Shown in pieces: positions 1 through 11,288 of a DNA stretch of 64,000 bases (position 1 is its first letter; each line of letters opens with the position of its first letter). Below the pieces are notes generated by a model, which did no database searches, had not been told where the DNA came from, and saw only the letters and a program-made list of their open reading frames with translations. Origin of the DNA: Ophiocordyceps camponoti-saundersi (nom. inval.) (taxonomy: Eukaryota > Ascomycota > Sordariomycetes > Hypocreales > Ophiocordycipitaceae); the NCBI GenBank assembly GCA_003339415.1, contig PDHQ01000006.1, positions 171,597 to 235,596 on the forward strand, written 5' to 3'. The translations under genes were made by a program, and so were the position numbers.

Positions 1-926
1 TCCCAACTAGCGAGTTGATGCGCTGCCTCCACCGACGCGAGGAGATACTCAAGGGCATCCTAGGCGCCGACATGATAGGCCTACAAGCCTTCCACTACAC
101 GCAGCACCTAGCCAACTCGTGCGAGAGAATCCTAGGCTACGCCGCCACCAGCTCCGGCATCTGCACGCCCCGAGGCCGGGTCCCCGTCGGCGTCTTCCCG
201 GAGGGCATCGACGTCGCCAGCGTCACGTCCCTGGCATTCAGCGAGTCCGTAGACGCCAAGTGCGTCGAGCTGCGGAAGCTCTACGGCGATAGGAAGCTCA
301 TCGTCGGCTGCGATCCGCCCGATAGCCTCGGGGGCGTCATCAAGAAGTTGCAGGCTTTCTCGCGCTTCCTCGACATGTATCCCGAATGGAAGGGGAAAGT
401 GATTCTCGTACAGACCAACGACAAGCCGGCGGTGGAAGACGCAGCCGGCGAGGAATCCAAGTACGCGAGTCGAGTTCACGGACTGGTTCACGCCGTCAAC
501 CAAGCGTACGGATCGCTAGGCTTCATGCCCGTAAGCCTTCATTCTCACCACCTCTCTCGCGACGAGTACTTTGCCCTCCTGCGTCTAGGCGACGCCGACC
601 TCGTCACCTGCGCTCGCCAGGGGATGAGCGCCACCGGTCTAGAATACGTGTGCTGCCAGAGGGAGAATCACGGGCTGCTCATCATCTCCGAGTTCAGCGG
701 GACGGCCTGTAATCTAGAAGAGGCCCTTCACGTGAATCCGTGGAACGTCGTCGGGGTGGCGGAGCAGATTCACAACGCCTTGACGATGGACCGGGATCGA
801 AGAAGGGAGGTTCATGAGGCGCTGTATCGTCGTGTTGAGCAAGGCGGGGTTCGGTTTTGGGCTGATGATATGCTGCGGCGTCTTGTTGAGGCTCTTCAGC
901 TGCGTGGGCGGGTTGAGGAGGCGTAG
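1..926 (+). CDS. Trehalose-6-phosphate synthase-like protein (GT20), 5'-truncated, probably non-catalytic
   Basis: The window opens inside this gene. The frame is already open at base 3 and reads P-T-S-E-L-M-R-C-L, the classical GT20 stretch before the REEIL motif, so the start lies upstream and about 308 C-terminal residues remain. GT20 enzymes join UDP-glucose and glucose-6-phosphate in the cytosol to make trehalose-6-phosphate. The fold is clear: REEIL near 25-60, FPEGID near 195-215, EFSG and VNPWN near 690-750. However, the sugar-nucleotide site is degraded. The family motif R-L-D-Y-x-K-G is replaced by P-P-D-S-L-G-G (bases 315-335), losing the phosphate-binding Arg and Lys, and D-G-M-N-L is replaced by Q-G-M-S-A (618-632). 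I infer a pseudoenzyme or regulatory paralogue rather than the main synthase. There is no phosphatase domain before the stop at 924-926. The family is secure; the inactivity is inferred. Confidence 0.85.
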   Translation, partial: PTSELMRCLHRREEILKGILGADMIGLQAFHYTQHLANSCERILGYAATSSGICTPRGRVPVGVFPEGIDVASVTSLAFSESVDAKCVELRKLYGDRKLIVGCDPPDSLGGVIKKLQAFSRFLDMYPEWKGKVILVQTNDKPAVEDAAGEESKYASRVHGLVHAVNQAYGSLGFMPVSLHSHHLSRDEYFALLRLGDADLVTCARQGMSATGLEYVCCQRENHGLLIISEFSGTACNLEEALHVNPWNVVGVAEQIHNALTMDRDRRREVHEALYRRVEQGGVRFWADDMLRRLVEALQLRGRVEEA

Positions 927-1763
927 GGAGGGAGGGAGGGAGGGAGGGATGGGACACGATGGCTTAGATTGAAGCCCGCACTGGTACGGACTTGTATCAT
1001 TCCAATATCTTGACAGACAGAGTGAAATCCAATCAAATCTGTGTACCCAGCAAGGGAGCATACATACATACATGCATATCTATCGTATACTCTTACTTAA
1101 CCTACAATCAACCATCTCATAACCACCACCCCCTTACCTGGTCATCAACACTAGAATGAAGCTATCAATATACCCAAGAGGTTGGCTACACGAAGCAGTT
1201 AGACAGAAAGAGGACGAATAACAACGCCGCCCCCTCTCTCCCCTAAAGAATCAACCATAGAGACCCCTGACGATAACATGTCTCACTTACCCTCCCATGC
1301 CAACCCACGTTTTCCCTTCCGCCCCCAAGCCACTGGTCAGCAGAGAATCAGAGAAGCAGTAGTGCAAAGCGTGGCAGGATGAGATCTTGTCTCACTCTAG
1401 CAGTGACTGGTTCGCCACCTCAACCTCGTCCCACAATCCTCTTTGTCTGCTACCTAAGCACGTTGTTCTCCTTCCTCTTCCTCTTCCTCTTCCTATTCTT
1501 CATCGTCCACGCTATATCCCTTGTTCTTCACGTGGGCTGGACAAAGGCTCTAAAGGAAAGACAATAACCTCACAATAAAGTCCAGGCCAGCCACGCCGAA
1601 TCTTTCTCTTCTACGCAGATGGCTGTGTCTCCTAGTCGTGAAGCGAATGTGATTGTAGGCTTAGACTGGGGATATCCAGCTGTGTATAAAAGACATCTCC
1701 TCTCCAGAAATACACAACATCTTTCGAACCAAGCATCTCTCATACCCCAAGCACCGAGAAACG
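927..1763. other. Intergenic region with promoter of the proline-rich gene
   Basis: It starts with a short (GGGA)n run at 927-948. No family-like ORF is seen on either strand; the ORFs near 1380-1580 are short and pyrimidine-rich. The last 80 bases hold a TATA box and the 5' leader of the next gene. Confidence 0.6.
1685..1691 (+). promoter_or_regulatory. TATA box (TATAAAA)
   Basis: TATAAAA lies 73 bases before the ATG at 1764, a usual spacing for a fungal gene with a short leader. Strong TATA boxes are typical of highly regulated genes, which fits a secreted protein. Confidence 0.55.
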
Positions 1764-2315
1764 ATGAAGGTCCTCCCTCTCACGGTAGCCCTCGCCTCCG
1801 CCATGGGCGTCCTCGCCGCGCCAATGGTGGAATCGAACGCGGGTATTGCCTGCCGGCTCCTCCGCTGCCACAGACCAGGGTTGAAGCCGCCGAGTCCTCC
1901 GAGTCCGCCACCGCCACCGCCGCCGGAGCCTTATATGCCTTCATTTCCACCGAGCCCGCCGCCGCCTCCGCCTCCTCCTCCGTACCGGAAGCCGGGCATG
2001 CCTCCGTCTCCGCCAAATCCAAAGTCGCCTAGTCCGCCGCCGCCTCCTCCTCCACCACCATCTCCTCCTCCTCCTCCGCAAAGGAAGCCTTCTATGCCTC
2101 CGTCTCCTCCATTTCCGAAACCGCCCAGTCCACCGAGTCCCCCTCGGCCACAGCGAAAGCCTCACATGCCCGCCTCCCCGCCTCAGCCTCCATATCCGTC
2201 GGCACCTCAACCGCCTCCGCTGCCGCCTTTTCCAACGCTGCCTGATGTTGACTGCGGCTGCAAGGAAGAAAGCTCCTCTCCGTCAGAGAAGTTGGTTCTG
2301 GATTGGGGAAAATAG
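1764..2315 (+). CDS. Secreted proline-rich (extensin-like) protein
   Basis: Single exon, 183 aa. Residues 1-19 form a clear signal peptide (basic start, hydrophobic core, A-x-A before APM). The mature chain is mostly proline and serine in P-P-S-P-P units. Three imperfect repeats of about 30 residues each carry R-K-P-x-M-P (x = G, S, H), followed by P-P-x-P-P and longer Pro runs. Only four cysteines are present: a pair in the ACRLLRC segment just after cleavage and a pair in DCGC near the C terminus, possibly closing the chain by disulfides. The composition resembles plant extensins or fungal wall-associated and effector-like proteins, but I recognise no domain and assign no function. The long Arg- or Glu-rich reading frames antisense to it are composition artefacts. 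Confidence 0.7.
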   Translation: MKVLPLTVALASAMGVLAAPMVESNAGIACRLLRCHRPGLKPPSPPSPPPPPPPEPYMPSFPPSPPPPPPPPPYRKPGMPPSPPNPKSPSPPPPPPPPPSPPPPPQRKPSMPPSPPFPKPPSPPSPPRPQRKPHMPASPPQPPYPSAPQPPPLPPFPTLPDVDCGCKEESSSPSEKLVLDWGK

Positions 2316-2805
2316 GGGTCCAATCGACATGGGATTCTGAGACATGCAAGATAGAGAACGCCGTCTACAGATATCCGCAGATCATCAGCAATCAGTCTTT
2401 CTGTATCACTTCAATGAGATTCATCCATCTTCATGCAGCCGGTGACATGCCGTGATACCTCAGTATTTGATCCGATTATGATATAACATGCATGGGAGAG
2501 ACACATGCGAATGGCACACTCCCACTTACCTAGGATGTGAATGGCTATACTGATACATCCCGATCCTACATGCACAAACGGGAAATCTCTCAGAGTCACA
2601 GGATAATCATTTCCAGACCGGAACGCATGATCAACCGCCTGTGCAACCTCAGATCCTCCCCCCCCCCTCTCTTCGGCATAATTTACCACGCCTTTGCCAC
2701 CTCTCTCTCTGTCTCTGTCTCTCTCTCTCCTCTCCCTTCCTCATTCCCGTCCTCATCTCCATCTTCATCTCCATCCAAGAAGAAACCCCCCCCTTAATAA
2801 TCACC
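2316..2805. other. Intergenic region
   Basis: About 490 bases. It contains a C/T-rich tract (2696-2790) ending shortly before the next start codon, probably the 5' leader of the transporter gene. No gene seen. Confidence 0.6.
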
Positions 2806-3267
2806 ATGGCCATCAAAGACCCAAACGACAACGAAAAGGATAACCGCGTCAGCACCCTCTCATGGACTACAGCCGAAGACCAAGACGACAAGGCCGCCGC
2901 CATCATCGAAGGCGACGAGTCCATCTCCCCCGAAGAAGACGCTCGAATCCTCCGTCGCGTTGACCTCTGGTGACAGCCTCCTCCCCCTTTTACCCCTTCA
3001 CATCAACTTGGTAGAGAATGATACTAATCAAGGGAGAAAAGCCTCATGCCCATCATGGCCGTGACATACATGTTTCACTTCCTCGACAAGTCCGCTCTCG
3101 GCTTCACCGCCATCATGGGCCTTCGCGAGGACCTTTATCTAAGCGGAAAAGACTTTTCCTGGGCCAGCGGCGTCTACTATGCTGGATACCTCTTGTCCGT
3201 CTATCCCCTGGGCATCGTCATGGTGCGATGGAAAGTGGGCAAGACAATTGCTATCGTAGTGTGAGTT

Positions 3268-3303
<36 letters not shown>

Positions 3304-4765
3304 CATGATATATATATCATATATACACATCATATACTCTCCTATTCATAAACTCTACTCTACACACCTCCTTCTCCTCCTCTTCCCCAACCACTGACGA
3401 CAACCATGTACACGATGGTTCGAAAAAAGCGTCTGCTGGAGCATCATGCTCATGCTCACGTCCGTCGCCTCCAACGCCGCCGGCCTAATCGTCATCCGCG
3501 CCATCCTCGGCGCCTTCGAAGCCCCCGTCGTACAGGGCTTCTCCCTCATCACCGCCATGTGGTTCAAGCGCAGCGAGCAACCGGTCCGGCTCGCCATCTG
3601 GTATCTCGGCAACACGACGGCCGGGGCTGTCGGCGCCTTGACGGCGTACGCCATCGGTCACATCGACGGCATCGCCACCTGGAAGGTGAGATAATCGCAA
3701 GCTCGTCAAGTCGTTGATCACTGAAGCTATCTGTGTAAGTACTTACATATATAAACTACAGGCCGTCTTCTTAATCTTCGGAGCCGCCACCGCTACCTGG
3801 TCCGTCGGTCTCTTCTGGCTTCTCCCCGACGTGCCCATGTCCGCCTGGTTTCTCTCCCCTCAAGACCGGGTCAAGGCCGTGATCCGGGTCAAGGAGAACA
3901 TGACGGGGATCAAGAGCGACAAGTACAAGTGGCATCAGTGCCGCGAGGCTCTTCTCGAAGTCAAGACTTGGACTCTCGTCCTCATCATCGTAACCGCGCA
4001 CATCCCCAACGGCGGTCTGCTGAGCGTACGTAATTCTCCTTTCCCCCCAAAAGTCTCCCACCTCCTTTCCCCTCTTCCAGAGCTAACAAGGAAGCGCAGT
4101 TTGGCTCCATCGTGCTCGAGGGCTTGGGTTTCGACCGTCTTCGGACTCTCCTCCTTCAGAGCGCCGTCTATCTCGTTCAGCTGGTGCTGCTTTTCTTCAG
4201 CGCAATGATCAGCAGCCGGTACAAGAACATGCGAACGCCAGTCATAATCTTCAACCTCGCTCTATCCACCGTCGGCAGCGCTCTCGTACGACAGCTTCCC
4301 CCGTCGCAGAAATGGGCTCGCTATGCCGGCTTCTGCCTCACGATTGCCTACAGCGCAAACTCTCCCATCATCTTCTCCATCATCTCGGCCAACACCGCCG
4401 GCTTCAGCAAGAAGATGACGATCAATGCCATGGTGAGTTTTCTCGGGATATCCCGGGGTCTGCTGCGGTTTCTTTTCTCACATTAGCATCTCAAGGCCAT
4501 CATGGCCTACGCAGCAGGCAACATCATCGGCCCTCAACTCTTTATAGGATCCGAGGCTCCGGCATACACGTCGGGCTTCCTGGCCATCATGGCCTGCTTT
4601 GGCATCTGCATACTTTTATGCATCGCCTTACGATTCCAGCTGTGGCATGAGAACCGACGACGAGATCGGGTGCAGAGGCTCAACGGCCGCGAGGTTGGAA
4701 ATGACGGTCTGAACTTGTTTGACAAGACGGACCAGGAGATGATTGATTTCAGATATGTTTACTAG
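2806..4765 (+). CDS. MFS transporter, anion:cation symporter family (Dal5/allantoate-permease type)
   Basis: Plasma-membrane symporter, six exons: 2806-2969, 3042-3260, 3430-3685, 3762-4025, 4100-4432, 4496-4765 (1506 nt, 501 aa). All introns are GT..AG; intron 1 has a CTAAT branch site and intron 2 contains a (CT)n/(AT)n microsatellite. Splicing restores the family signature R-R-V-D-L-x-L-M-P before TM1, then F-L-D-K-S-A-L-G, which marks the allantoate/Dal5 branch rather than the nicotinate (Tna1) branch. The loop after TM6 and the 12-TM hydrophobicity pattern are intact, and both termini are charged and cytosolic. The last acceptor has an in-frame alternative at 4487 (+3 aa); 4496 matches family length better. 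The substrate is unknown: a carboxylate, ureide or small peptide is plausible. The downstream same-strand neighbour is a quinolinate phosphoribosyltransferase. Confidence 0.88.
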
Positions 4766-5490
4766 CGTTTGTCTATGACCAGCAGCTTGTTCGGTCGTCT
4801 GACGCTGGGGTAAGCGGCAGCGGAAATAAGTCCCGGGCTCTCGTTGCCAGGCTTGCCGCCTTTTTTCAAAACGCCCGTCTTTCTAAGAGGTCATGAGAGA
4901 AAGAGAAGGCTTGTGAGGAGTATTGTTTCCTCTTGTAACGAGCTTCATCCTTTGAGTGTATAATTCAACCTGAATCCGATTGGTTTTTTCGGAGCAATTA
5001 AGTCTTTACTTCTTCAAGGGCCAGGTTAATACGGTGTAGGCATCCGTAGATACCAATGTATTAACACACTCCCCTTCTCAGCAGACAATACGGACCGAGT
5101 TGAGCCTACCATACTTACCGAGTCTCCTAAAGCCTTGCATCACGACAATATGTTCCGTGAACACAGCTAAATTCCCATCCCCTCAAAATGCTATATATAT
5201 ATACTAAATCACCCAGTCAAGCAAGAGAAACAGCCTCACTAACTCATCGTCGTCAACCCTTCATCTCGTCGTCATCATCATCTCGCTCATCCCCATCAAA
5301 GTTCTGCCTGAGGCACACAAAAACCAAATGACATCATCCTCCCTCACCTCACCTCACCTCACCACAAGCCCACATCGAATCAAAAACCACTCCCTTCAAA
5401 CCCTCCCCTCCAACAAGCAAATCCAAAGCTTCCCTCCCTCAAAATCCTTCTTCTCTCTCTCCAATCCTCATTCCACAACCCCCAAAAAAA
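4766..5490. other. Intergenic region
   Basis: About 725 bases. There is an alternating (TA)n stretch near 5193-5206 and a C/A-rich leader from 5320 to the next ATG. It also contains repeated CTCACCTCACC words near 5340. No gene seen. Confidence 0.6.
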
Positions 5491-6460
5491 ATGGCAGCCA
5501 AAGCAGCTAATAAAGCTCATCTCCTCCCGCCAAGCTGGAAGACCCAAGTCAGCCAATGGCTAAGCGAAGACACGCCAACCCTAGATTACGCAGGCTACGT
5601 CGTAGGCGACGCGCCCCGAACCGCGACCCTATGGGCCAAGTCGCGCGGCATACTAGCAGGGAGGCCCTTCGTCGACGAGATCTTCCTACAATGCGGCTGC
5701 GGCGAAACCCAGATCGAGTGGAACTTCGAAGAGGGCGCCCTCCTCCCTTACGAGGGGGGCAAACCTCTGGCCGTCGCCACCATCCGCGGTCCGGCTAGGT
5801 GTCTGCTTCTGGCCGAGCGCATAGCCCTCAATACCCTGGCCCGCTGCTCGGGCATCGCCACCGCAAGCTACGAGATGGTCTCCCGCCTCCGTCGGGAAGG
5901 GTACCCGGGTCTGCTGGCGGGGACCCGCAAGACGACGCCGGGCTTCCGCCTCGTCGAGAAGTACGGCATGCTCGTGGGCGGCGCCGACGCTCATCGCATG
6001 GACCTCAGCGCAATGGTCATGCTCAAGGATAACCACGTCTGGAGCCGGGGCAGCATCGCCGACGCCGTCGCTGCCGCAAAGTCCGTCGCCGGCTTCTCCC
6101 TGAAGATAGAGGTAGAGGTTCAGTCCGAGGCAGAGGCCGACGAGGCCATCGAGGCCGGCGCCGACGTCGTCATGCTCGACAACTTTACCCCCGACGGCGT
6201 ACGCGTCGCCGCCGCCAGCCTCAAGGATCGCTGGCGCGGCAAACGCCATTTCCTCCTCGAGGTCTCGGGCGGTTTGCGCGCCGACAACGTGGCGCCATAT
6301 GCCTGTAGTGGTACGTGTCATCATTATGCTGGTCATTACTTTCCTTCCTACCTACTAACTACCTACTCACCTCGCTCCATCAGGCGTCGATATCATCTCC
6401 ACAAGCAGCATCCATCAAGGCGTTCCGCACGTAGACTTCTCAATGAAAATCCAACACTAG
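5491..6460 (+). CDS. Nicotinate-nucleotide pyrophosphorylase (quinolinate phosphoribosyltransferase)
   Basis: Two exons, 5491-6310 and 6384-6460 (897 nt, 298 aa); the intron has GTACGT, a TACTAAC branch site and CAG. The enzyme condenses quinolinate with PRPP to give nicotinate mononucleotide and CO2, the last de novo step from tryptophan to NAD (BNA6/NadC family, cytosolic). Diagnostic stretches: A-E-R-x-x-L-N at 108-114, G-T-R-K-T-T-P-G at 144-151 (PRPP and carboxylate binding), L-K-D-N-H at 178-182, E-V-E-V near 202, and the C-terminal GGL..G-V-D-I-I-S-x-x-S loop, which is only complete after splicing. Length is normal for the family. Without the intron the frame would run to a false C terminus at 6501. 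The ATG at 5491 is the first in this frame and matches the usual N terminus. Confidence 0.95.
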
Positions 6461-6575
6461 GCCCCAGGTTGTCTCATCGCGGCCGTTACCTTGCGACCTG
6501 AATCATGTGACGACGAGGAAAAGCTCTTTCTAGACATATAGAGTCATGGCCTTCTACGGATACAAATTCCTAGAT

Positions 6576-8937
6576 TCACACGTGGGCTCCCGCCTGCTTG
6601 GCTTCCACGCCCCTGCCAGACCCTTGCCGGTGGCTCAGGGCATTCTCCTGCACGACTACTCCATGCCTGTCCTTGTCCCCGTTGGCCGGGCGATCGCAGC
6701 AGGAGACCAAGACGCTAGATTCGTTGCGCGTCGACGGCACGTTGAGCGCCGGGTTCTTCGTGAAGAAGTCGGCCGGGCGGAGGTGAAGTTGATATGTCTC
6801 TACTGGCCTGATTGAGCAGACAGACACCATCGTCAGCATGCGATAACGGAAGAGACCAGCGAGCTCTTACATGACCGGCCAGTCCTCGACGCGCGGATTG
6901 TGCGTCAGGCCGTAGACGGACCACACGACGGGGCTGCTACTGCCGTCACCGTCGATAAAGCGGTCACCTCGACGGACCATGGCCTCGACGCCACCGCTCT
7001 CGCCTTGGCTCTGGTTTGTGAACTCGCCGGCGGGCCAGAACTCGCCGTCGCGAAAGCCGGTGACCCAGGCGTCGTGGCGGGCAAAGGGTGCACGCCGCGC
7101 ATGCACGCCGTCTTCGGCCGCCAGCAACAACTGCGTGGCCGGGGCGACGAGCCGGTAGCCGACCGGGTTGCCCGAGATCTCGTTCTTCTTGACGGTGTTT
7201 TCAAGCTTCAGCGTACGGTTGAGCCGAGGTTCCTTATCGACCCATCTGGCGGCAGTAATGATTTCTCGCGATACCGAGTACGCATTGCCGGCCGGATTCT
7301 TGTCAGGGTCGAGCTCGACAGTGCGGCTCTCCTCGATGACGACGCACGTGTCGCCTGGACGATACGAGTCGATGGCCGGGTCGATTCTGGCACAAAATAT
7401 GTGCTGGTGGTTCTGCGCCAGTACGCCGGGCGACACGACATTGCCGTAATCGCTGCGCTTTCCCTCGTCGATGGCTACGACGCTGACGATGCCGGTGGCG
7501 CGCGTCTCGAGCGTTACGCCGCCGGCCAGGTCCAGCTTATAAGCGAAGACGTACTCGTAGTTGGCCAGTGTGCAGATGAACTGGACAACCAGCTCGCGGG
7601 AGCGGACGACGACGGCACGACCGGTCCGGAAGTTGGTGTGCTTCCAGAGCACGCCGGCGTCCTCCTCGTGAAGGCAGACGACGCCCGGGGCGCGCATCGG
7701 GAAGCCTTGGGGCTTCACCTGGAACACATCCATGTAGTGGATGGCACCCAGACAGTCACAGCCGAGCTGCAGATTGTTGGCTGCCCTTCCGACGCCGCCG
7801 TCGCCAAAGTCGAAGGCTTGCTTGCGAGTGTAGGGCTCTCTCGGGTCAGCATAGGGGACGGTCAGCTCGCTGAAGCTCAAGCGATAGGCAACGGGACGGT
7901 TTTGATAGCATAGGTCGTGGATGACGGCTCCTTCGCGGGGGTTGAAGGAGACGCGGAATCTCCAACTCATCCACTCGACGAGGCCGTCGGCATGTGCGGT
8001 AAACGAAGGGCCCGAGGGCTGTACCACGTTGAGCGGCTTGAGGTCTTTGCGCAGAGGCTCGTCGAGGAGCTCAGGCACGTAGTCGGCAGCTCGCGACTCG
8101 TCAAAGAGTCTGATGGGCGAACTGGGTGGCGACGGGGGGGCGAAGTCGTCACCAACGCCGCCCGTGGGAAGCCGGTCTACGCGGATTACCTTCTTGTTCA
8201 CCCAGTCAACAATGGGGATGACGGGCACGGGGTGGGCGTAGTGGTTGGCGTCATTGTTGCCGTGGGAGGCGTTCATGGCGAAGACCAGGCCTTGCATGTA
8301 GCGCGGGTTGCGCTCTGTTGTGCCGCCATATGGCCAAGGGTCGACGACGACGCGGAAGCCATCGGGGAGAGAGAAGCTGGCCATGGCCTCTTTGAAGACG
8401 GGTGAGTTGAGGATGATACTCTCGCATTGTTCGAACTCGGATCTGAGGGAGGTGTATGTAAGTTTGTGTGTGATAAGATTGTATGTATGTACATGGTTAT
8501 GGGAAAGAGAGTGAATGCGCTTATGAGAGAGGCGGAAGTGAGAGAGAGGAAGAGATGGATGAAAAGACGCACGGGCAAAAGGACGGATACGCCTCCTTCT
8601 CGTCGGCCGTACGGCGGCTGACAATCTCGCCAGTCTCGACATCAAGGACTACACATGTAAAGACGCAGCGACTCGGCTCAAGCACATCAAACTCGACACG
8701 AGCACGACGCCGCGGACGGGCCGTATCATCGTTCAAGGAGCCGGCGTGTTCAGCCTCGAGGAAGGGAATCATCTCAGCCTTGGGAGGCTCCTGGAGATAG
8801 AGCGTGCGGAAGAAGAAGAAGGCATCGTCGGGTCCGCGAAGCTTCATCACGGCCTCGCGAACCCGAGAAAACTCGGCCTCTGTCAGCGGCGCCAGCGGGT
8901 GTGGACGAGGGACGTCATTGAGGCGTTTACTGTCCAT
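6576..8937 (-). CDS. Copper-containing primary amine oxidase (TPQ enzyme)
   Basis: Three exons on the minus strand: 8937-8573, 8442-6871, 6807-6576 (2169 nt, 722 aa). It oxidises primary amines to aldehyde, ammonia and H2O2 for nitrogen use; fungal members are cytosolic or peroxisomal. The catalytic set is intact: the topaquinone tyrosine in N-Y-E-Y is Tyr417, the catalytic-base Asp is Asp333 (84 residues earlier, the canonical spacing), and the copper histidines are H467-x-H469 and H636 in T-H-N-P-R. Around the base the usual G-E-Y-G is G-D-G-G. N-terminal N2/N3 domains and the C-terminal L-R-P-A-D-F-F segment are recovered only by splicing. I chose the ATG at 8937 because P-H-P-L-A-P-L-T follows as in the family; an in-frame ATG at 9021 would add 28 residues. 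Convergent with the previous gene, 115 bases apart. Confidence 0.93.
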
Positions 8938-11288
8938 GGCAGCGATGATAGAAGCCAGTGAGGGCGACGGATGGGAAGATGCACGTTGAACGTTGGTCGA
9001 AGCGAGGGAGAAGTAAGGCAATTCAGTGAGAGGTGGGGGAAGAGGACGGATATTAGGTATGTTGAACCTCTGAGTGTGTGTGTGTCATCATGCTACACTG
9101 CAATTGCCTACTAACCTATCGGTTCCTTCCTCGATCATACCTAATCGCCGAGGAGATGATTACTGAGAGGGGAGGTGTGAGGGGAGGCATCGGGTTGGCA
9201 CCTTCTTATCTTTATACCACCTAGGGTAGGTAGGCAGGTACCTAGGTAGCCGGGTTGGAAGAGGGTATTTATGCAGCCAAACAAGAGTGTAGGCTAGCTT
9301 TATCAGGTAAGATGAATCGGTTGTTGTTGTGCAGCTTGCCGTTGATGAATCTGGCCTCTCTAACAAACAATCCGACGCGGGGTCTTGAGAAATCGTTAGT
9401 CGAAAGCGATTGGCTATGTTGGCATTAAGCATTGTAGCCGGAGATGACGACATGCAAAGTAGTAGTAAGTGTAGGGACCAACAGATACATACATGTACAT
9501 ACATGAGTGCATTATATTGGAGAAGAAGACTCAGTCGCACGATGGATTCAAAAACGCACACAACTAGCGAATGTGTGTCTCCGCCAGCAGCAAACAGAGA
9601 TAAAAACGGCTCATCAATGGCTACCTATCCGTGTCTAGTCCGTACCTACCTTTCAATTGCTACTGACAGCCTGACAGGACAGGTTTCCATCCGCCCTTCC
9701 GCCGAGGGCCGTCGGGAAGACGCATCTCACGTGAACAGGATAAGCCGGCTTCAAGAGAGAAGACGAGGGGGGAATTGATTTTCCTGGGGGCCAGAGAAGC
9801 CGGGGAAGATGTAAAGTAAATTGCAGTAGGTACTTATGTACGTTACATACAGAGTAAGGTTGTATGTCTGTCTGTCTGTCTGTGCTTCTATTGACTGATA
9901 GCAATTAAGCTCTTTTTCCATCGCTTGTCGAGCTTATTCGTTGCTTGCCCAAGGTTACGGGTATGCCGTATAGCTTCGGCCGAGAGATGGCTTGGGGGCC
10001 GCCCCCCCACAACAACAAAGTCAATAAATAGATGGACGGATGAATCGACATTTATAGATGATAGCTGAGTTCTAAAATTAGACATGAAAACCAAAGAGGA
10101 ACGGAAGAAAAACATAGAACATGACGAGGTTCATGCGATCAAAGGGTCTACGGATATTATGAATGTGCATATCACCTGTGGACAAACAGACTTACATTGT
10201 ACATACATTTTTTATACATAGTACATACATACACACAAGACCCGACCCGAACTGAGCCGGATGACGTCTTCATAGCCTCGGAACCTTGAAGAACATATGT
10301 ACATACATTCACAAAACCCACACACCCCGGCCTTCCTACGCACAAGTATGTATGTATAATTTACTTTAAAACACACGCTTGTGCGATCGACGTCATCTTC
10401 AAAAAGAATACATTCATACACTCGACCTCTCCTTTCTTCTCCCCCCTTCGTTGCCCTCGCATGGCATGTTTTGTTGCTCCCATTCCTGTGGTTGGTAGAG
10501 GGTAAGTCAAGTCAAGCCAGTTCAAGTCAAGTCACGAGTGTAGCGGGCACCTCGCATGATATGCGTATTTCGCGGGGGGCTGATGTACGGTATACTTACT
10601 TACATGCACGTCTCCCCCTGCAGTTTCGCGTCAGCCTTTTTTTTTCCTTCCTTCCTTCTTCCTCGCTCTATTAATTTTCCTCTTCCCTTGGAGCTCCTCC
10701 TTCAGCCGGGCGTCATCGTCGTCGTCGTCGTCATCACCATCAGAATCATACTAATCATCATCGTGGTCATCATCCTTTTTCCTTCCAATTCCTTCTCTTC
10801 TTTACCTACGAAGCTTTTCTCGTCCGCTTCCTCACGTCTTTCGACGCGTTCTTAATCTACATACATACTACCCGAATCGGCCGTCCACCTCGTATCACCT
10901 CCTCTCTTCTCCCGAATTCGTCCCTACCAAGCGAAGCCGACCTTTATTAAAAACACGCAAACCTTGCCGGAAGCTCAGCTCCCTTGTCGAAGAAAGCCTG
11001 TTTTATACCTCTTCCTCTTCTCCTCTCTACTCCTTGAACTCTTCAGAATTTCCTATTCAGGGTTCTACTTTCAAAAATCCTGCATAAATCTCTCTCCGTC
11101 TCCGCTGTTTTTTCCTAGAGGGCGCTCTTCATCTCATCTTTCTTTCCCCCCCCCCTTGATTACCCGGACGACGAATCCTTCGATGCTCGACAGTTAGAAG
11201 GCCACGGTCGTCGAGCCGACGCTACAGTTGCGAAAGGGGAGGGGGGAGTTTTTTTTTTCTTGTTTCTTTTTGTCCCCTTTTCGCCGCC
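8938..11288. other. Long intergenic region between divergent genes
   Basis: About 2.35 kb separating the amine oxidase (-) and GT32 (+) starts. It holds TACATACA/TGTATGTA strings (about 9485-9505, 10180-10215, 10290-10360), a GACTT-type pentamer array at 10504-10534, a CGTC/CATC-rich stretch (10710-10780), and a long pyrimidine-rich leader up to 11288. No family-like ORF found. Confidence 0.6.
10504..10534. repeat. Short AAGTC pentamer array
   Basis: AAGTC units, interrupted by CCAGTTC, repeat five times here. The reverse complement of the same pentamer forms a longer array at 60119-60164. Confidence 0.6.

Noticed and set aside
1780..2349. Several long antisense ORFs over the proline-rich gene
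   Set aside because: They are Arg- or Glu-rich translations of CCN repeats with no signal or domain; the sense frame has a signal peptide and TATA box.
5491..6501. Unspliced 336-residue reading of the quinolinate phosphoribosyltransferase
   Set aside because: The unspliced tail lacks the conserved V-D-I-I-S loop, which the GTACGT..CAG intron restores.
6900..7913. 337-codon plus-strand ORF inside the amine oxidase gene
   Set aside because: Antisense shadow of biased codons; the minus-strand frame has full catalytic motifs.
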